From Verrucomicrobia bacterium LW23 (GTDB lineage: Bacteria > Verrucomicrobiota > Verrucomicrobiia > Methylacidiphilales > UBA1321): a stretch of DNA of 64,000 bases. The notes beneath the pieces are model-generated. The model saw only the letters and a list, made by a program, of their open reading frames with translations, searched no databases and was not told the origin of the DNA. Within the stretch, counting starts at the first letter, position 1; every line of letters begins with the position of its first letter. The translations under genes were made by a program, and so were the position numbers. The DNA is taken from contig QAZA01000007.1 in the NCBI GenBank assembly GCA_003054695.1, forward strand, positions 1-64,000, given 5' to 3'. Positions 12,901-18,390 of the stretch are shown here, piece after piece.

Positions 12901-13944
12901 ACCCGCTACAGGCACCTCGGTAACGCCGGCCGCCCACGCAACGTACGTGTCGGCACGCTCCTTCGACCAGAGTTCCGCTTCAATGCTCGCTCGCAAGGTT
13001 GTTGGCTGCGATTGGATCCATGCCGCGTCCGGATGATACAGCCCATACTTGTTGGCCAGATACAACTCTATCTGACTTCTCTCCGTCGCCGAAAGCGTCC
13101 GATTATAGATAACAACCTCCGCAATATCCCCCTGAAACGGCTGAATACATTCCCCATCGCCCGCGAATACTGCGCCTATCAGAATATCTCTTACGTCAGA
13201 AGCCAAAGGTGCGGCATAATCCTTTGTTTGCAGGGGTTGCGCACCCGCTAGAAGTGACAGCGTATTACTATCGTACGTAAGCGAGTAGACCTGTGCATGT
13301 GTATAGCGCTCCGGACCTGACAGAACCTGGTGTAACGGCCCGCCCCACTCTTCCACCACATCAAAGTCGTGTACGACACCTCTTACCGAGCCACCTACAC
13401 CGGTACCAAGAACATAATTGTATTGAACAACTGAATTGGTGCTTAACCACCAGGCCGGTTCACCAACTACCCCCGCTTTGGATACCAGTGCACCAAAATA
13501 GTTGAGAGTCTGATTTGCCGACCGCCCCACACCACGGCCTTTTGCAGCAACAATGATAGTGAGGCCCGACGTTCCATCCAGAGTAGAGGAATGCGGGATG
13601 CGGAGAAAGGTATCAGTTTCGCCACCAAAACGAAGCACCGGCTTGCCGTTCATGGCCGAGCCGACACGCACCGGCTGGCGGTCCGCCTCCAGCTGCGCCG
13701 CGCTATTGGCCGAACTGCTTGAGTCGGTCCAGCCGCTTACTTTGCCATTCGGGTCGGCGGTAACACCCGATTCGGCCTTCAGCCATACGCTTAGCCCAGG
13801 CAAGGCATCCGGTTGAGATTCCGTTAGCTGTGCAAAGCTCAACACTGCAAACCAAACGTTTGCCAGCACTACTAGCATTGGCACAGACAACCTTAACGGC
13901 CCATGGCCCAGCATCAAATGTGTCGTACGCATACGCCTAAGCAT
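1..13944 (-). CDS. Giant exported RHS/YD-repeat protein with five LamG modules (C-terminus beyond left edge)
   Basis: One uninterrupted frame of 4648 codons runs from ATG 13944 to the left edge without a stop, so the C-terminus (usually the variable toxin tip in RHS proteins) is missing. Order of parts seen: signal peptide (about residues 12-40, ending SFAQ); five tandem concanavalin/LamG-like modules each opening with a GLxLWLKAD motif (about 45-1380); a chitobiase C-terminal-like module (SPASGTFTGDV..YTLDGSTPT); a long stretch of Fn3/Ig-like modules (about 1460-3100); a Trp-rich module before the shell; a Ser/Gly/Pro linker (about 3230-3315); then dozens of YD repeats of the form YDxxGRxxxxTDxxGxxTxYxYD to the edge. 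RHS shells are known to encapsulate toxins or act in contact-dependent killing and adhesion; which applies here cannot be told. It is the last visible gene of a five-gene exported-protein unit, 29 bases after the DUF1573 gene. No clear ribosome site precedes the ATG. Confidence 0.9.
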   Translation of the reverse strand, partial: MLRRMRTTHLMLGHGPLRLSVPMLVVLANVWFAVLSFAQLTESQPDALPGLSVWLKAESGVTADPNGKVSGWTDSSSSANSAAQLEADRQPVRVGSAMNGKPVLRFGGETDTFLRIPHSSTLDGTSGLTIIVAAKGRGVGRSANQTLNYFGALVSKAGVVGEPAWWLSTNSVVQYNYVLGTGVGGSVRGVVHDFDVVEEWGGPLHQVLSGPERYTHAQVYSLTYDSNTLSLLAGAQPLQTKDYAAPLASDVRDILIGAVFAGDGECIQPFQGDIAEVVIYNRTLSATERSQIELYLANKYGLYHPDAAWIQSQPTTLRASIEAELWSKERADTYVAWAAGVTEVPVAGLGLWLKPDAGVATSGGRLTGWSDQSPNGNDFVPLQESEGPSLVNSAVNGKAGVRFSGLPEGMRSLHPQGLSAGNGDCTVFVVGRYDSVGWGGSVVYGKVAYNKTFGVGLTDQGDLCVDYYYGHNNFGAKGIGAGYLLQSVVLQNGELSFMLSGESLGTESVSYDVSPEQVILGAAIDLGVYVNQTLNEVLIYDRALTLAERTQVEKYLADKYGLYHPEAAWFQALPAEFKGFVAAGRMTRDKALAYVSFVQNPQAVSVVGLALWLKADSGLTHGTQGEVLGWSDSAFLHDVSVPAYGAAPIFVSHAANGMPGVRFDGFNQALASYNATGFSQQNEDRTMFIVSKYSSPGDGGVIYGSAQPNGAFGLTIASEPGVLSGSFYTGTYTTFDSVSVIGKDHLLQTAWVQNGEFGLAVAGEVLGTTPVQLETSGATLVLGASLDVSSFVGQTLCEVLIYNRALSDAERTEVEVYLADKYGTFHPAAAWVQAFTPEIQALIAAGRWTRDKALSFAAIIDAGLQTEGLQIWLKADTGVTHDANGKVSQWQNQANLGQYALQGSEPNQPTIIANAYAGKPAIRFDGALAHLRISNGTPMDVSAGMTILAVARSEGVGAVIPGSLATYENNFGAILSKSQYYYSESFAEDNFDISHRYTLGFRASNELTGFAGHSEPDLLGVYSPPLPWQMRVVGMSFDTETTRLFASGLLQREFPVGQRYQSISEDANDILIGAVELNHSAAGIIDPFLGDIAEIVVYNRVLTEQERLQAEVVLANKYGVYHIFAEWVNSYAQDVRNMIHTYGWNRDLADAYVESQNASHPIAQSGLALWLKAEVVTLDGQGRVISWPDHSPFHNNVNPAVNPPLLRPEAVGGKPGIEVNAASERLTRLGFDGLSRGNADRSVFIVARYDGNDWSGGLTYGNAFYNQSFTLGVDTLGRVSVDSYGMPTISGPSPVAGQGYLIQDAIHRQSQLAVGHNGATVATGAPVYATGGERIVVGAGIDGIRHARQTICEVIAYNRAVTGEERQEILLYLARKYSLPSHAPSISPASGTFTGDVLVTLSNTMPGTTITYTLDGSTPTRSSTVYTEPFLLTTSAQVRAIAFATDIPDSPVASASLVRDNSGPALSNLRFNTAEVTSGYVLPADGTLRVYATDPAGVARVEFFLNTTSLGTDVQGDGAGNYSAPFNLLSIPDGEYQLIIKAVDKMGISSQLIRPVVVEIPLPVAPAITSPTGTRNIGQTVMVIQGTTPLGTKVQLYNNDVAAGNLLTPDSQGRFQTALSLAEGTNVIRAAASNRRGQGALSTAVTLIVDPNAPTAPTSVRTQSLKGGSVLITWGTTSSGNVAGYRIYRSDAPFSTSNAGTLLNPGAVVTQGTFTNLPPSDGQWYYRVTAVSVAGLESDYSPQQQATADRIAPKASSIEYTPRGPHDAVSGKMGVGRVDVVLQTSEPVVDTPFLNITPAGGQSLAVALEAEPLSNTRFRGHFVVDSSTKAGAAKAIFSATDIAGNKGSVVEAGENLTFDTVGPDLSTLLVSPSTTLRNDTSNPLQLQVTFTVTEATKAGSPPSLGYTLSSSSPQTVIPFETIVAGTDALTWVATGPLPANAGSTAETLTFVYAGVDALDNSSARIVPAHTCEVYQGSLPGLGAPFGLTATPKPQGHVQLSWQPVQGAADYQLFRLNGSVYEPLARSGGATTFLDTPPATGSYSYKVATVRSVSGDESVGTASAAVSVAARFQPTSAPRDLTGAVLGYGVRLQWQAPSDVAGVGVTYSLYRSNVAGGDIASLTPVAGGISALQATDSHPDSTKPYYAVVAVDPAGNVSAASAWHYINVGLLPTSLLEIVREGKGFPSLTWAPVQSQSLAGYDLERGTEPALVKLNENGPLTATSWTDSTYSGGERRYTVTTLDNDGQRSVGRSLVLPEIVLIFPTGTSIARGVPNGIPVTVRNLSATALSNSRLKVSMRGRDHFSEVFTLQGGQVTEVMVVVGGYSDLPASTVPIVVALEETPHPGEKVVIKGSVELPVVESPLAVSVQPGLFTRSGTGRVQFSVTNPSTQPVDILVARANNGLPSDKARILLEDSSSTLYASVPLHFNLGANVITLTNGDTVLRIPGGETVTSPVIFFPVPSNAPAVGIVRLVVDSVYYHRGQADQVELPGVSARKSVTMVETAYEAEVLAVTPETSSSEPVVITGKARWRADQSPARGQMVTLYLTAAGYDRAVALVSDQQGDFSYTFTPGPAVPGGLYSVGAVHPDLTDRIPQKSFTLRKLSITPTEFRASMPKNYPIGVTLTAQTGPGMTAHNLRIECVGADQTGGAIPTGISTTAGKTLNVLEPNKSGTISIVFSADNTVLPSGKVVFRVVSDDGAGGAPLVWQTIPVWYLFSDATPALRWSQLSTPVGLNPGGVQQTVNLALSNVGFQKASRINLRLLNYADGTAAPSWLSLNVAETIDHLETSRAVPVSVTLAPGASVQQGIYPFILRASADNSGNVDTLIVATVTSSTTGGAVFHCKDIYTGTTNANDELIEGVQGASVSLQNVNVPTLTFQKTSDVAGLATFSDVPSGHYRYTVTSPRHATFNGTMWVQPGTSVPVPVALVAQLVNITWSVVPTTVQDRYDIKLDATFTTNVPAPVITGNPTGINLPPMCKDDVFTGQITFTNHGLIGAKDVKFNPPKNDAHFKYEVVEQLPTTLGAGKQATMTYRATCIKSLPIPPTQADPCINARMDNTNPGSGNPPPGDSDSDRIKETCYTYRALGNLSGKFNCFAGDEYPVEAPAMWSYVLNDCPPSGSGPSDIRPLAAGGGSVTLRPSGGELMPELCWPFLGINWCSQNWATNSWVNLPSREYRDEVHDLRIRVPGGYAKLTRYYLNGKWQWQGVTDKLEVYLIALISQDDAPEPPTPEELEAQAPSLDNGAGAAMAAQREELGTSPPSSTSSGGGGTTVSSSSSPPSGPPSSGGGGGTTTSMGSIAGNGEPPSSGGGGGTPIKSPLQKLAAELDAPKVAIYGVRWRGDTYNPINPAQSRFMSANGKKLSVYSAGRPSIIPTTPSAGEQVNVLDDQAWIPHIPIGGGMVITSPEGEWTTFDLEGLPLASGNRNTSHGAAVVANGEVTAITDGDGNTQFGIQRDSNGRITSAQDSEGRTVTYTYDANGFLATVAYSAGGTITYKNSASGLIERKTDVNGNSFDMVYALGALVSQTDSAGQGWYFTYHFDHGRQEYQAEILNSEGAVRTKRYDMNGQLIFDSINGKALFKSEAAVSKDANAGPRTYDFTDAAGRLGRKDYDEYGNTIRQLDSLGTSTAKFLPNSRAMSEMTDPAGLKTKQLFDIKGNLTKTIYAEGTEKAQEMAYTYNSWGLITSQTDPNGNTSTFEYDGKGNVIRMGDAENHVTTYTYDHLGNRLTRTDPRGNTTSWTYDGHDRIITQTDPDGTLTTTTWSGSLIREIERGKTATQRGRVYRYGYDGSGRRNSISIVDGNGAEHVLMTMTYDSSGNMREERNALGEVSTHVFDSFGRATGTVVPKSPGNVIEYDDADQIISITDPEGIRTEFTYDPAGRVATMVEGKGTLSERTATYTYELKTGYLTTVEYSSAGMPSASTHFTYDQIGRRTGVSGKRVYALQQTFDNNSNLLTSTNGRGHTVTHTYDKLNFRKTTDMMGNLVRFDYDANGNMTFVTDATGVRHGTAYDSCNRPVAISIGSAALPDDWANHAQYVEKRIFYNRWHEPIRVEDNAGGVTTYEYDDLGRPVAFTDAAGGVTAVTYTPVHQISSITYPPTNPGGDPTSIRYTYDPQNGELLNSATSRSGQTSTVEYNKRFAKIKETAPNGAVTRYGYDELGRLASVTDALGNVTRYIYDMFDQVLLIQHPDHTANEPRISIFTYDDWGNVVTQSGTGQQPMTFTYDAAGNRTSMTTSDGQLTQWQYDARGRVTQQTYPNGQAYTYMYDANGNLLHRTDSLGRTTTYTYDEQAQLTKIDYPSDPDVTFTYDAAGRRTSMTDGTGTTTWTWDAAGRNTSTTQAGLPHKLAYAYDTESRRTGMYLLTADAGEAPAVPWNTTYGYDNAGRLSTILDSRVSATAPFLYGYDTATGLRNSRTNPDGLTESREYDILGRLTRIDSTLRPVSSGGMQPIASCSYAYDAAGQRISRTNSSEGVEFFTYDDQRRLSGVGNVFGSSSKYSYQYDANGNFTSVTTPQGTYNYTSNNLNQYTGITGGAQARYPGYDNNGNLIHDGAGATYQYDEENRLISSLTPHAPNGVRRTTYHYDGLGRRTEKREFLDTSLASLPHNATRYLYDGNLPVAEYNVTSLYGGGSGSLATLVRTYTRGLDLA
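9800..13800 (-). repeat. Five tandem LamG-like modules with conserved linkers
   Basis: Five modules of about 650-900 bases begin near 13790, 12905, 12120, 11340 and 10440. Each opens with GLxLWLKA, continues with a NGKPxxRF motif and an ..ILIGA.. strand, and ends with EVxIYNRxLxxxERxxxExYLAxKYG followed by a linker of the type HPxAAW..RDKALAY. Modular duplication inside one gene explains the pattern. Confidence 0.75.
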
Positions 13945-13973
13945 TAGTTGACTTGAATCATCGATCCGTACCG

Positions 13974-15137
13974 CTATTTGCACGCTCCGCAGCCGCCACC
14001 GCGAACCACTTGTCCGTTGGCTTCGTTGCTTTTGATTGATACACCAGTAACGGAAGCTGCTGTCTTCTGGCGTCGTATCGCCGTTTGAAACTTTGCGTAG
14101 GTCATATAAGAGGCAGTGCCGCCCTCCAGTAAAAACACGGGTCTGCTGATCGTATCAAGATAAGGATAAAGGATCTCGTAGTTCTGACCGTCATCGTTAA
14201 CAACCAACAGTTTGGTGTTCTGATCCTTAACTTCTCCAATCGCCCTCAACAAAGCCTCACCCATCATTGCTACATCCTTTTCCGCACCCACATTCGTTAC
14301 GGAAAAGGGCAATGCCAGCTCTGGCCTCGATTCGCCCGCCGCTGAGATCCTTACGACTTGCCATGTATCATGTGCATGACCAGATGCAGGCGTAGTTACT
14401 AGTGTTTCCTGATAAAACGCTTTAGCCGATACGTGCGACCTGAAGCGGCGTCCGGTCCTGACATCAGTTCCCGCTACTTGCCCGCCTGCCTTAATCCACT
14501 CATGCAATCCTCCGCGAAGCACCGAAACACGGGGCCAGTTCATTCGAACTATCTGTTTCCTCATGGAAACATTGGTAAGACCATCATCCAGAATCACAAC
14601 TTCCTTATCCTGAAGATCCAACCGCGCGGGCAATTGAAAAAGATCCACCGATTGCGAGCCCAACGCATGTACCATCACATGCGCGTTAGGTGAACGCACA
14701 TCTATAACCACAAACTTTGTAAGTTGCGAGACAATGTCCCTGGCTTCTACATACTTTACCCGATCAAGTCCGTCCATCACATCCACAAAGCGACCCTTTA
14801 ATTGCAACATGATAGGTTCGCGTCCAGCAGACTCCACCGCGATATCAACGCGAGCCTCACCAACGCGAGTTTCTTTGAGCTCCACAATGACTTCTCCCTT
14901 TGAGTTAGCAGGTATACGAGGCGAAAAGGAAATGACTTTGCAGCAGGAACAACTGGGAGAGATTTTGGTAATTGCCATCTCCCGTGCACCGGATGCAATT
15001 GTAAATGTATGCCTCACTTCCTTACCCACTCTTACATCACCAAAATCATAGGTAGCAGGCGGTGTCTCACTCTCTGCAGCAAGACAAGGAACGCAGCATG
15101 CGCATAGGACTAACAGCCAGAGAAATCGTAACATCAT
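13974..15137 (-). CDS. Exported DUF1573 protein with two degenerate rhodanese-like modules
   Basis: 387 aa. An N-terminal signal peptide (LWLLVLCACCVPCLA) is followed by a DUF1573/HYDIN-type beta domain (YDFGDVRVGKEVRHTFTI and SPSCSCCK, about 28-125). Two rhodanese-like halves follow: VVIDVRSPNAH...VVILDDG...VLRGGLHEW (about 140-230) and LLVVNDDG...VFLLEGG (about 300-350). In both, the position where active rhodaneses carry the catalytic Cys holds Asp (DDG), so sulfurtransferase activity is unlikely. The protein ends in a small Cys motif, GGGCGACK. The start overlaps the stop of the upstream gene (ATGATGA) and has a strong AGGAGG ribosome site, so it is probably translationally coupled. It sits directly before the giant RHS gene. 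DUF1573 proteins are mostly uncharacterised envelope proteins; the role here is unknown. Confidence 0.85.
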   Translation of the reverse strand: MMLRFLWLLVLCACCVPCLAAESETPPATYDFGDVRVGKEVRHTFTIASGAREMAITKISPSCSCCKVISFSPRIPANSKGEVIVELKETRVGEARVDIAVESAGREPIMLQLKGRFVDVMDGLDRVKYVEARDIVSQLTKFVVIDVRSPNAHVMVHALGSQSVDLFQLPARLDLQDKEVVILDDGLTNVSMRKQIVRMNWPRVSVLRGGLHEWIKAGGQVAGTDVRTGRRFRSHVSAKAFYQETLVTTPASGHAHDTWQVVRISAAGESRPELALPFSVTNVGAEKDVAMMGEALLRAIGEVKDQNTKLLVVNDDGQNYEILYPYLDTISRPVFLLEGGTASYMTYAKFQTAIRRQKTAASVTGVSIKSNEANGQVVRGGGCGACK

Positions 15138-17161
15138 GGCTGCGATCCTCCTGTCTTTACCTGTAGCTTAAGGAATCGGCGCGGAGCACCATCTTCAAAT
15201 GCAACAGAATCTCGAACCACATACCGCGTCATCCCTTCAGGCACACCTGCCTGATCCGCCTGCATCGATTCAGTCTGCGTAGTCCACTGCGAATCCGGAG
15301 CTGATGGCGAGCCGGAACCAAGAACACTGTAAGTAAGGTTGCTATCGTTAGACCTTGCTACATAGGTTAGGGTGAGATAGCGCTTACCATCAACTACTAT
15401 AACTCCAATAAGCACCCCGCTATTTGCAGCTGGCTTTGTGGGGTCCAGCCCAAGTGCATACTTTAACAGATTCGGTATACCATCTCCACTGGGATTAGCG
15501 GTATCACCGACAATATCTGTGCTTGTAGTATTGGGCCAATACCTGTTCTTCCAACTTTGCAGCAAGGAGTCCAAACTTACCGAAATCAATGCTGTTTTGG
15601 AAATCAGTATGTTGTTTGACAATGCCTGAAACGTAATGGGGAAGCTCCCCGCCTGCCCGTTGCCGGGCGTCCACGTGAATGTTGCCGTACCATCATTGTT
15701 ATCCACCAGTGTAGAACCAACGGGAAGCGAACTCGAACCTAATCTGGGTATAGCTCCACTTGGATCGTACGCAGATATCTTGAAGGTCAGTGGCCTTCCT
15801 ACCTGTGCAAGCTGGTCCGAAATGGGATAAAGCACAGGGCCTAGAATTTCATTGCCAAACTTTATCTGATACGAGGCTCCTGTTGTATTGCCCGAATCAA
15901 AAATATTCAGATAGTGCTCCCATTGGTTTGCTTCAACATTAAACTTTCGAGACGACCAGAAATTATGAGGATTAAGATCTTTACCGTCCGACCTTTTGAC
16001 AGAGGTCATAATTTTCGCGCCACTGAATGGATCAGGTTGCCTACTGTAAAGAAATCCGGGAACAGTTCCCGTTTGCCAAACACCATCCATGCCTGTTACA
16101 CCAAGGCTGCTGTTTGTTGAAACATCCTGCACAGTTGTGTCTATTCCCTGAGACTCATAAACGCTGTAATAAACACCATCCATTGCAAGAAAGTCCCGAA
16201 CCCCGTCTCTGCCGGGAATATCAACCAGCACATCACGAATAAGGCCGTGGCTGTTGGTAGCGGCGATCAAAGAGGTCGCAGCACCGCCAAGAGAATCTGC
16301 GTGAGTGAAAGAAGCTGTAAACGCGAACTGGCCGGACAAACTGCTCGTCATCGTCCACCGCGCAACTCCTCCCTGCCCGCCCGCGAGGTTACCCACATTG
16401 GCCAGTAGCGAATTCACTGCGGGCTGGTCGTTCACGGAAGTTCGCAAAAGTACGAATCGTACGTCCAGGCCCTGCGGGTTATTCGTAATGCGCGGCTGAC
16501 CCGATTCAATCTTAATGGCATTAGCCACACCAACGCCGGTATTGAGTACGCGAAGCCCCAGGTAGAACTCCACGGGAAGCTCTTTCTCCGAGGTTGTTGG
16601 ATTGTCTCCATACACTTGCAAGGGCAGGAAGTAGTCAAGCTTTAACAAAGGCTGCGGTTGCACATAAATGTATGCGGGAATAATCTCAACGTTTTGCACT
16701 TCGCCGTTAATTTTATAACTTAAGGTCGCCCCTACGTAGTATGGCGTCCCCTGCGGATCGACTCCCGCACCGGCTGAAGGAATGATAAGCCATTGTGCCG
16801 TAACAGTTTGTGCGATTTCTACCTGTTGGGGCACGCTGCTGTTATCCGCCACCCGGTAGAAGAACTTGACACCTGTTGCATCCGGATTAGTTGACGCGCT
16901 GACCAAGTCCCCTTCTACATCAGTAAAGTATAAGCTTATCTGCACATCCTCCAATTTTGAAAGGGCCGTTGAATTAGCTATTGTAAGTGAAGCAATAAAC
17001 CCCTGTCGCTCAAACGTTACTTGCTGATTGATTTGAAGCTGCACCTTTGCGCAAAGCGTTTCCGCTGCTTGCATATGCAACAAACCAAGGCATAGTGCAA
17101 CAGCTATAAACATACATGAAACGAACGCAATACTACAAAAATATGTCTTTATTTTGTGCAT
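15134..17161 (-). CDS. Exported Ig-like protein with verrucomicrobial Ca-binding tail
   Basis: 675 aa. Hydrophobic signal segment at about residues 8-32 (FVSCMFIAVALCLGLLHMQA). The first 400 residues are beta-rich and not recognised. A putative-Ig/cadherin-like module follows at about 455-530 (VGRPLTFKISAYDPSG...GTATFTWTPGNGQAG). Then comes the phylum-typical segment DTANPSGDGIPNLLKYALGLDP (about 555-580), whose acidic loop resembles a dockerin/EF-like calcium site, and a C-terminal beta module. It is the third gene of the five-gene minus-strand unit and its TGA overlaps the ATG of the DUF1573 gene. Its position between other exported proteins suggests a surface or periplasmic complex, but no enzyme motif is visible. 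Confidence 0.8.
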   Translation of the reverse strand: MHKIKTYFCSIAFVSCMFIAVALCLGLLHMQAAETLCAKVQLQINQQVTFERQGFIASLTIANSTALSKLEDVQISLYFTDVEGDLVSASTNPDATGVKFFYRVADNSSVPQQVEIAQTVTAQWLIIPSAGAGVDPQGTPYYVGATLSYKINGEVQNVEIIPAYIYVQPQPLLKLDYFLPLQVYGDNPTTSEKELPVEFYLGLRVLNTGVGVANAIKIESGQPRITNNPQGLDVRFVLLRTSVNDQPAVNSLLANVGNLAGGQGGVARWTMTSSLSGQFAFTASFTHADSLGGAATSLIAATNSHGLIRDVLVDIPGRDGVRDFLAMDGVYYSVYESQGIDTTVQDVSTNSSLGVTGMDGVWQTGTVPGFLYSRQPDPFSGAKIMTSVKRSDGKDLNPHNFWSSRKFNVEANQWEHYLNIFDSGNTTGASYQIKFGNEILGPVLYPISDQLAQVGRPLTFKISAYDPSGAIPRLGSSSLPVGSTLVDNNDGTATFTWTPGNGQAGSFPITFQALSNNILISKTALISVSLDSLLQSWKNRYWPNTTSTDIVGDTANPSGDGIPNLLKYALGLDPTKPAANSGVLIGVIVVDGKRYLTLTYVARSNDSNLTYSVLGSGSPSAPDSQWTTQTESMQADQAGVPEGMTRYVVRDSVAFEDGAPRRFLKLQVKTGGSQP

Positions 17162-17195
17162 AGATACAGAGCAAAGGTCACTCTATCGCAGGCCT

Positions 17196-18374
17196 TTAAG
17201 GCTGAATTCCATTCTGAGTCCAGTCACCGGATGATGAAGCAGGCCGTTTTCGCAAAATATAGACACGGGCAGGGTCAAGAAGGGTTTCCCCAGCCAGCTC
17301 TGATGAAGAAAGCTCGCGCCACCCCTGCCCAAGCGTATAAAAATAGGTATACGCTGGCGGTCGCTCGAATCCTTTAGGGGCAACGTCAAACGCCAAGATC
17401 AGGTCTTCCCGTCCCTCGCCAGGCAGGTTGCCCTTAAAAAGGCTTTGGGAGGGTGCATTGCTGTCGATCAGCTGAAGATCTTTAAGGGCGACCGGCTCAG
17501 ACCGAGCGATAGCCACAAAGTTGTCGTTACCAGGTGTATTCGCCTCACCCGCGGCAAGATACGTTACAGTCCGCGTCTGCCAAGCGTCGCCCAGCAGCCA
17601 AAACTGGAGCGGTGCGGGATTCTTTCGACGCACAAGAACTGGGGATAAAGGCGGCAGGATTGTACCGTGCCTGTTGCTTGTTGTGTCGCCTGGTGAGCGC
17701 CAGAATGGTATCGAGGATGTCAAAGTATTTTCAACCCGTACTAGCCGACGCGACGGCGTTTTGTTGGAAAGTGCGCCACCGAAGAGGCCGTTAACCTTCA
17801 AGGTCTCCTCGTCAAAGAGCAGGAGGCTGTCGCCGCCGTCGGCCTGTGCCTCCGCAGGAAGTTCCGCAAAGGGGGTAAGACTGCTGGCGCCTGTTGGGCT
17901 AAATGCGGTACCGACCGTCCAGTAGGGTCGAATACGGACAAGGTCGCCTGCCGCGAGGGCTCCGAGGCGGTGGGATAATAAGCTGTCGGAACCGACGTCA
18001 AGGACGATCGTGTCTGCAGAGTTCCCTGTAATTTTATACGTGAGCCCTTGCAAATGGCCAGTAGCAAACTCAAGATAAAAGGTGGCATGGGGACTTAGGT
18101 CTTCCATCTCTGGCGGAGCCCATTGTGACGCAACCCACGCAACACCCTCAACGCTGACAGTGTTCGCTGTGCCGGTTATGACCTTGCCTGTCGCCGCTGT
18201 GGGCTGGAGCACAGGAATGGAGATCCAATTGTCTGATCGGCCAACAATGTCGATACGGACAAAACCCATGGGAGGAGTCGAAACAGTTGTAGCCGGCGTG
18301 CTTTGCGCGCGGACGTTGAGCAACGGGCTGTACAAAAGAGCGCAAACGATAATGTAAGTGAAATATCGCCACAT
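17196..18374 (-). CDS. Exported TIGR02597-like protein
   Basis: 392 aa from ATG 18374. A longer frame reaches 18440, but that would run into the upstream coding region, and the ATG at 18374 is followed at once by a signal peptide (MWRYFTYIIVCALLYSPLLNVRAQS). The body carries features I associate with the uncharacterised verrucomicrobial TIGR02597 family: an N-terminal FVRIDIVGRSDNWISIPV strand, an internal module in which a 'position and conversion' value is parsed (GDLVRIRPYWTVGTAF), and a closing RVYILRKRPAS segment. No function is known. It starts 16 bases after the stop of the RCC1 gene and ends 34 bases before the Ig gene, so it is co-transcribed with them. Confidence 0.7.
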   Translation of the reverse strand: MWRYFTYIIVCALLYSPLLNVRAQSTPATTVSTPPMGFVRIDIVGRSDNWISIPVLQPTAATGKVITGTANTVSVEGVAWVASQWAPPEMEDLSPHATFYLEFATGHLQGLTYKITGNSADTIVLDVGSDSLLSHRLGALAAGDLVRIRPYWTVGTAFSPTGASSLTPFAELPAEAQADGGDSLLLFDEETLKVNGLFGGALSNKTPSRRLVRVENTLTSSIPFWRSPGDTTSNRHGTILPPLSPVLVRRKNPAPLQFWLLGDAWQTRTVTYLAAGEANTPGNDNFVAIARSEPVALKDLQLIDSNAPSQSLFKGNLPGEGREDLILAFDVAPKGFERPPAYTYFYTLGQGWRELSSSELAGETLLDPARVYILRKRPASSSGDWTQNGIQP

Positions 18375-18390
18375 AGTCCACGTAGATATT

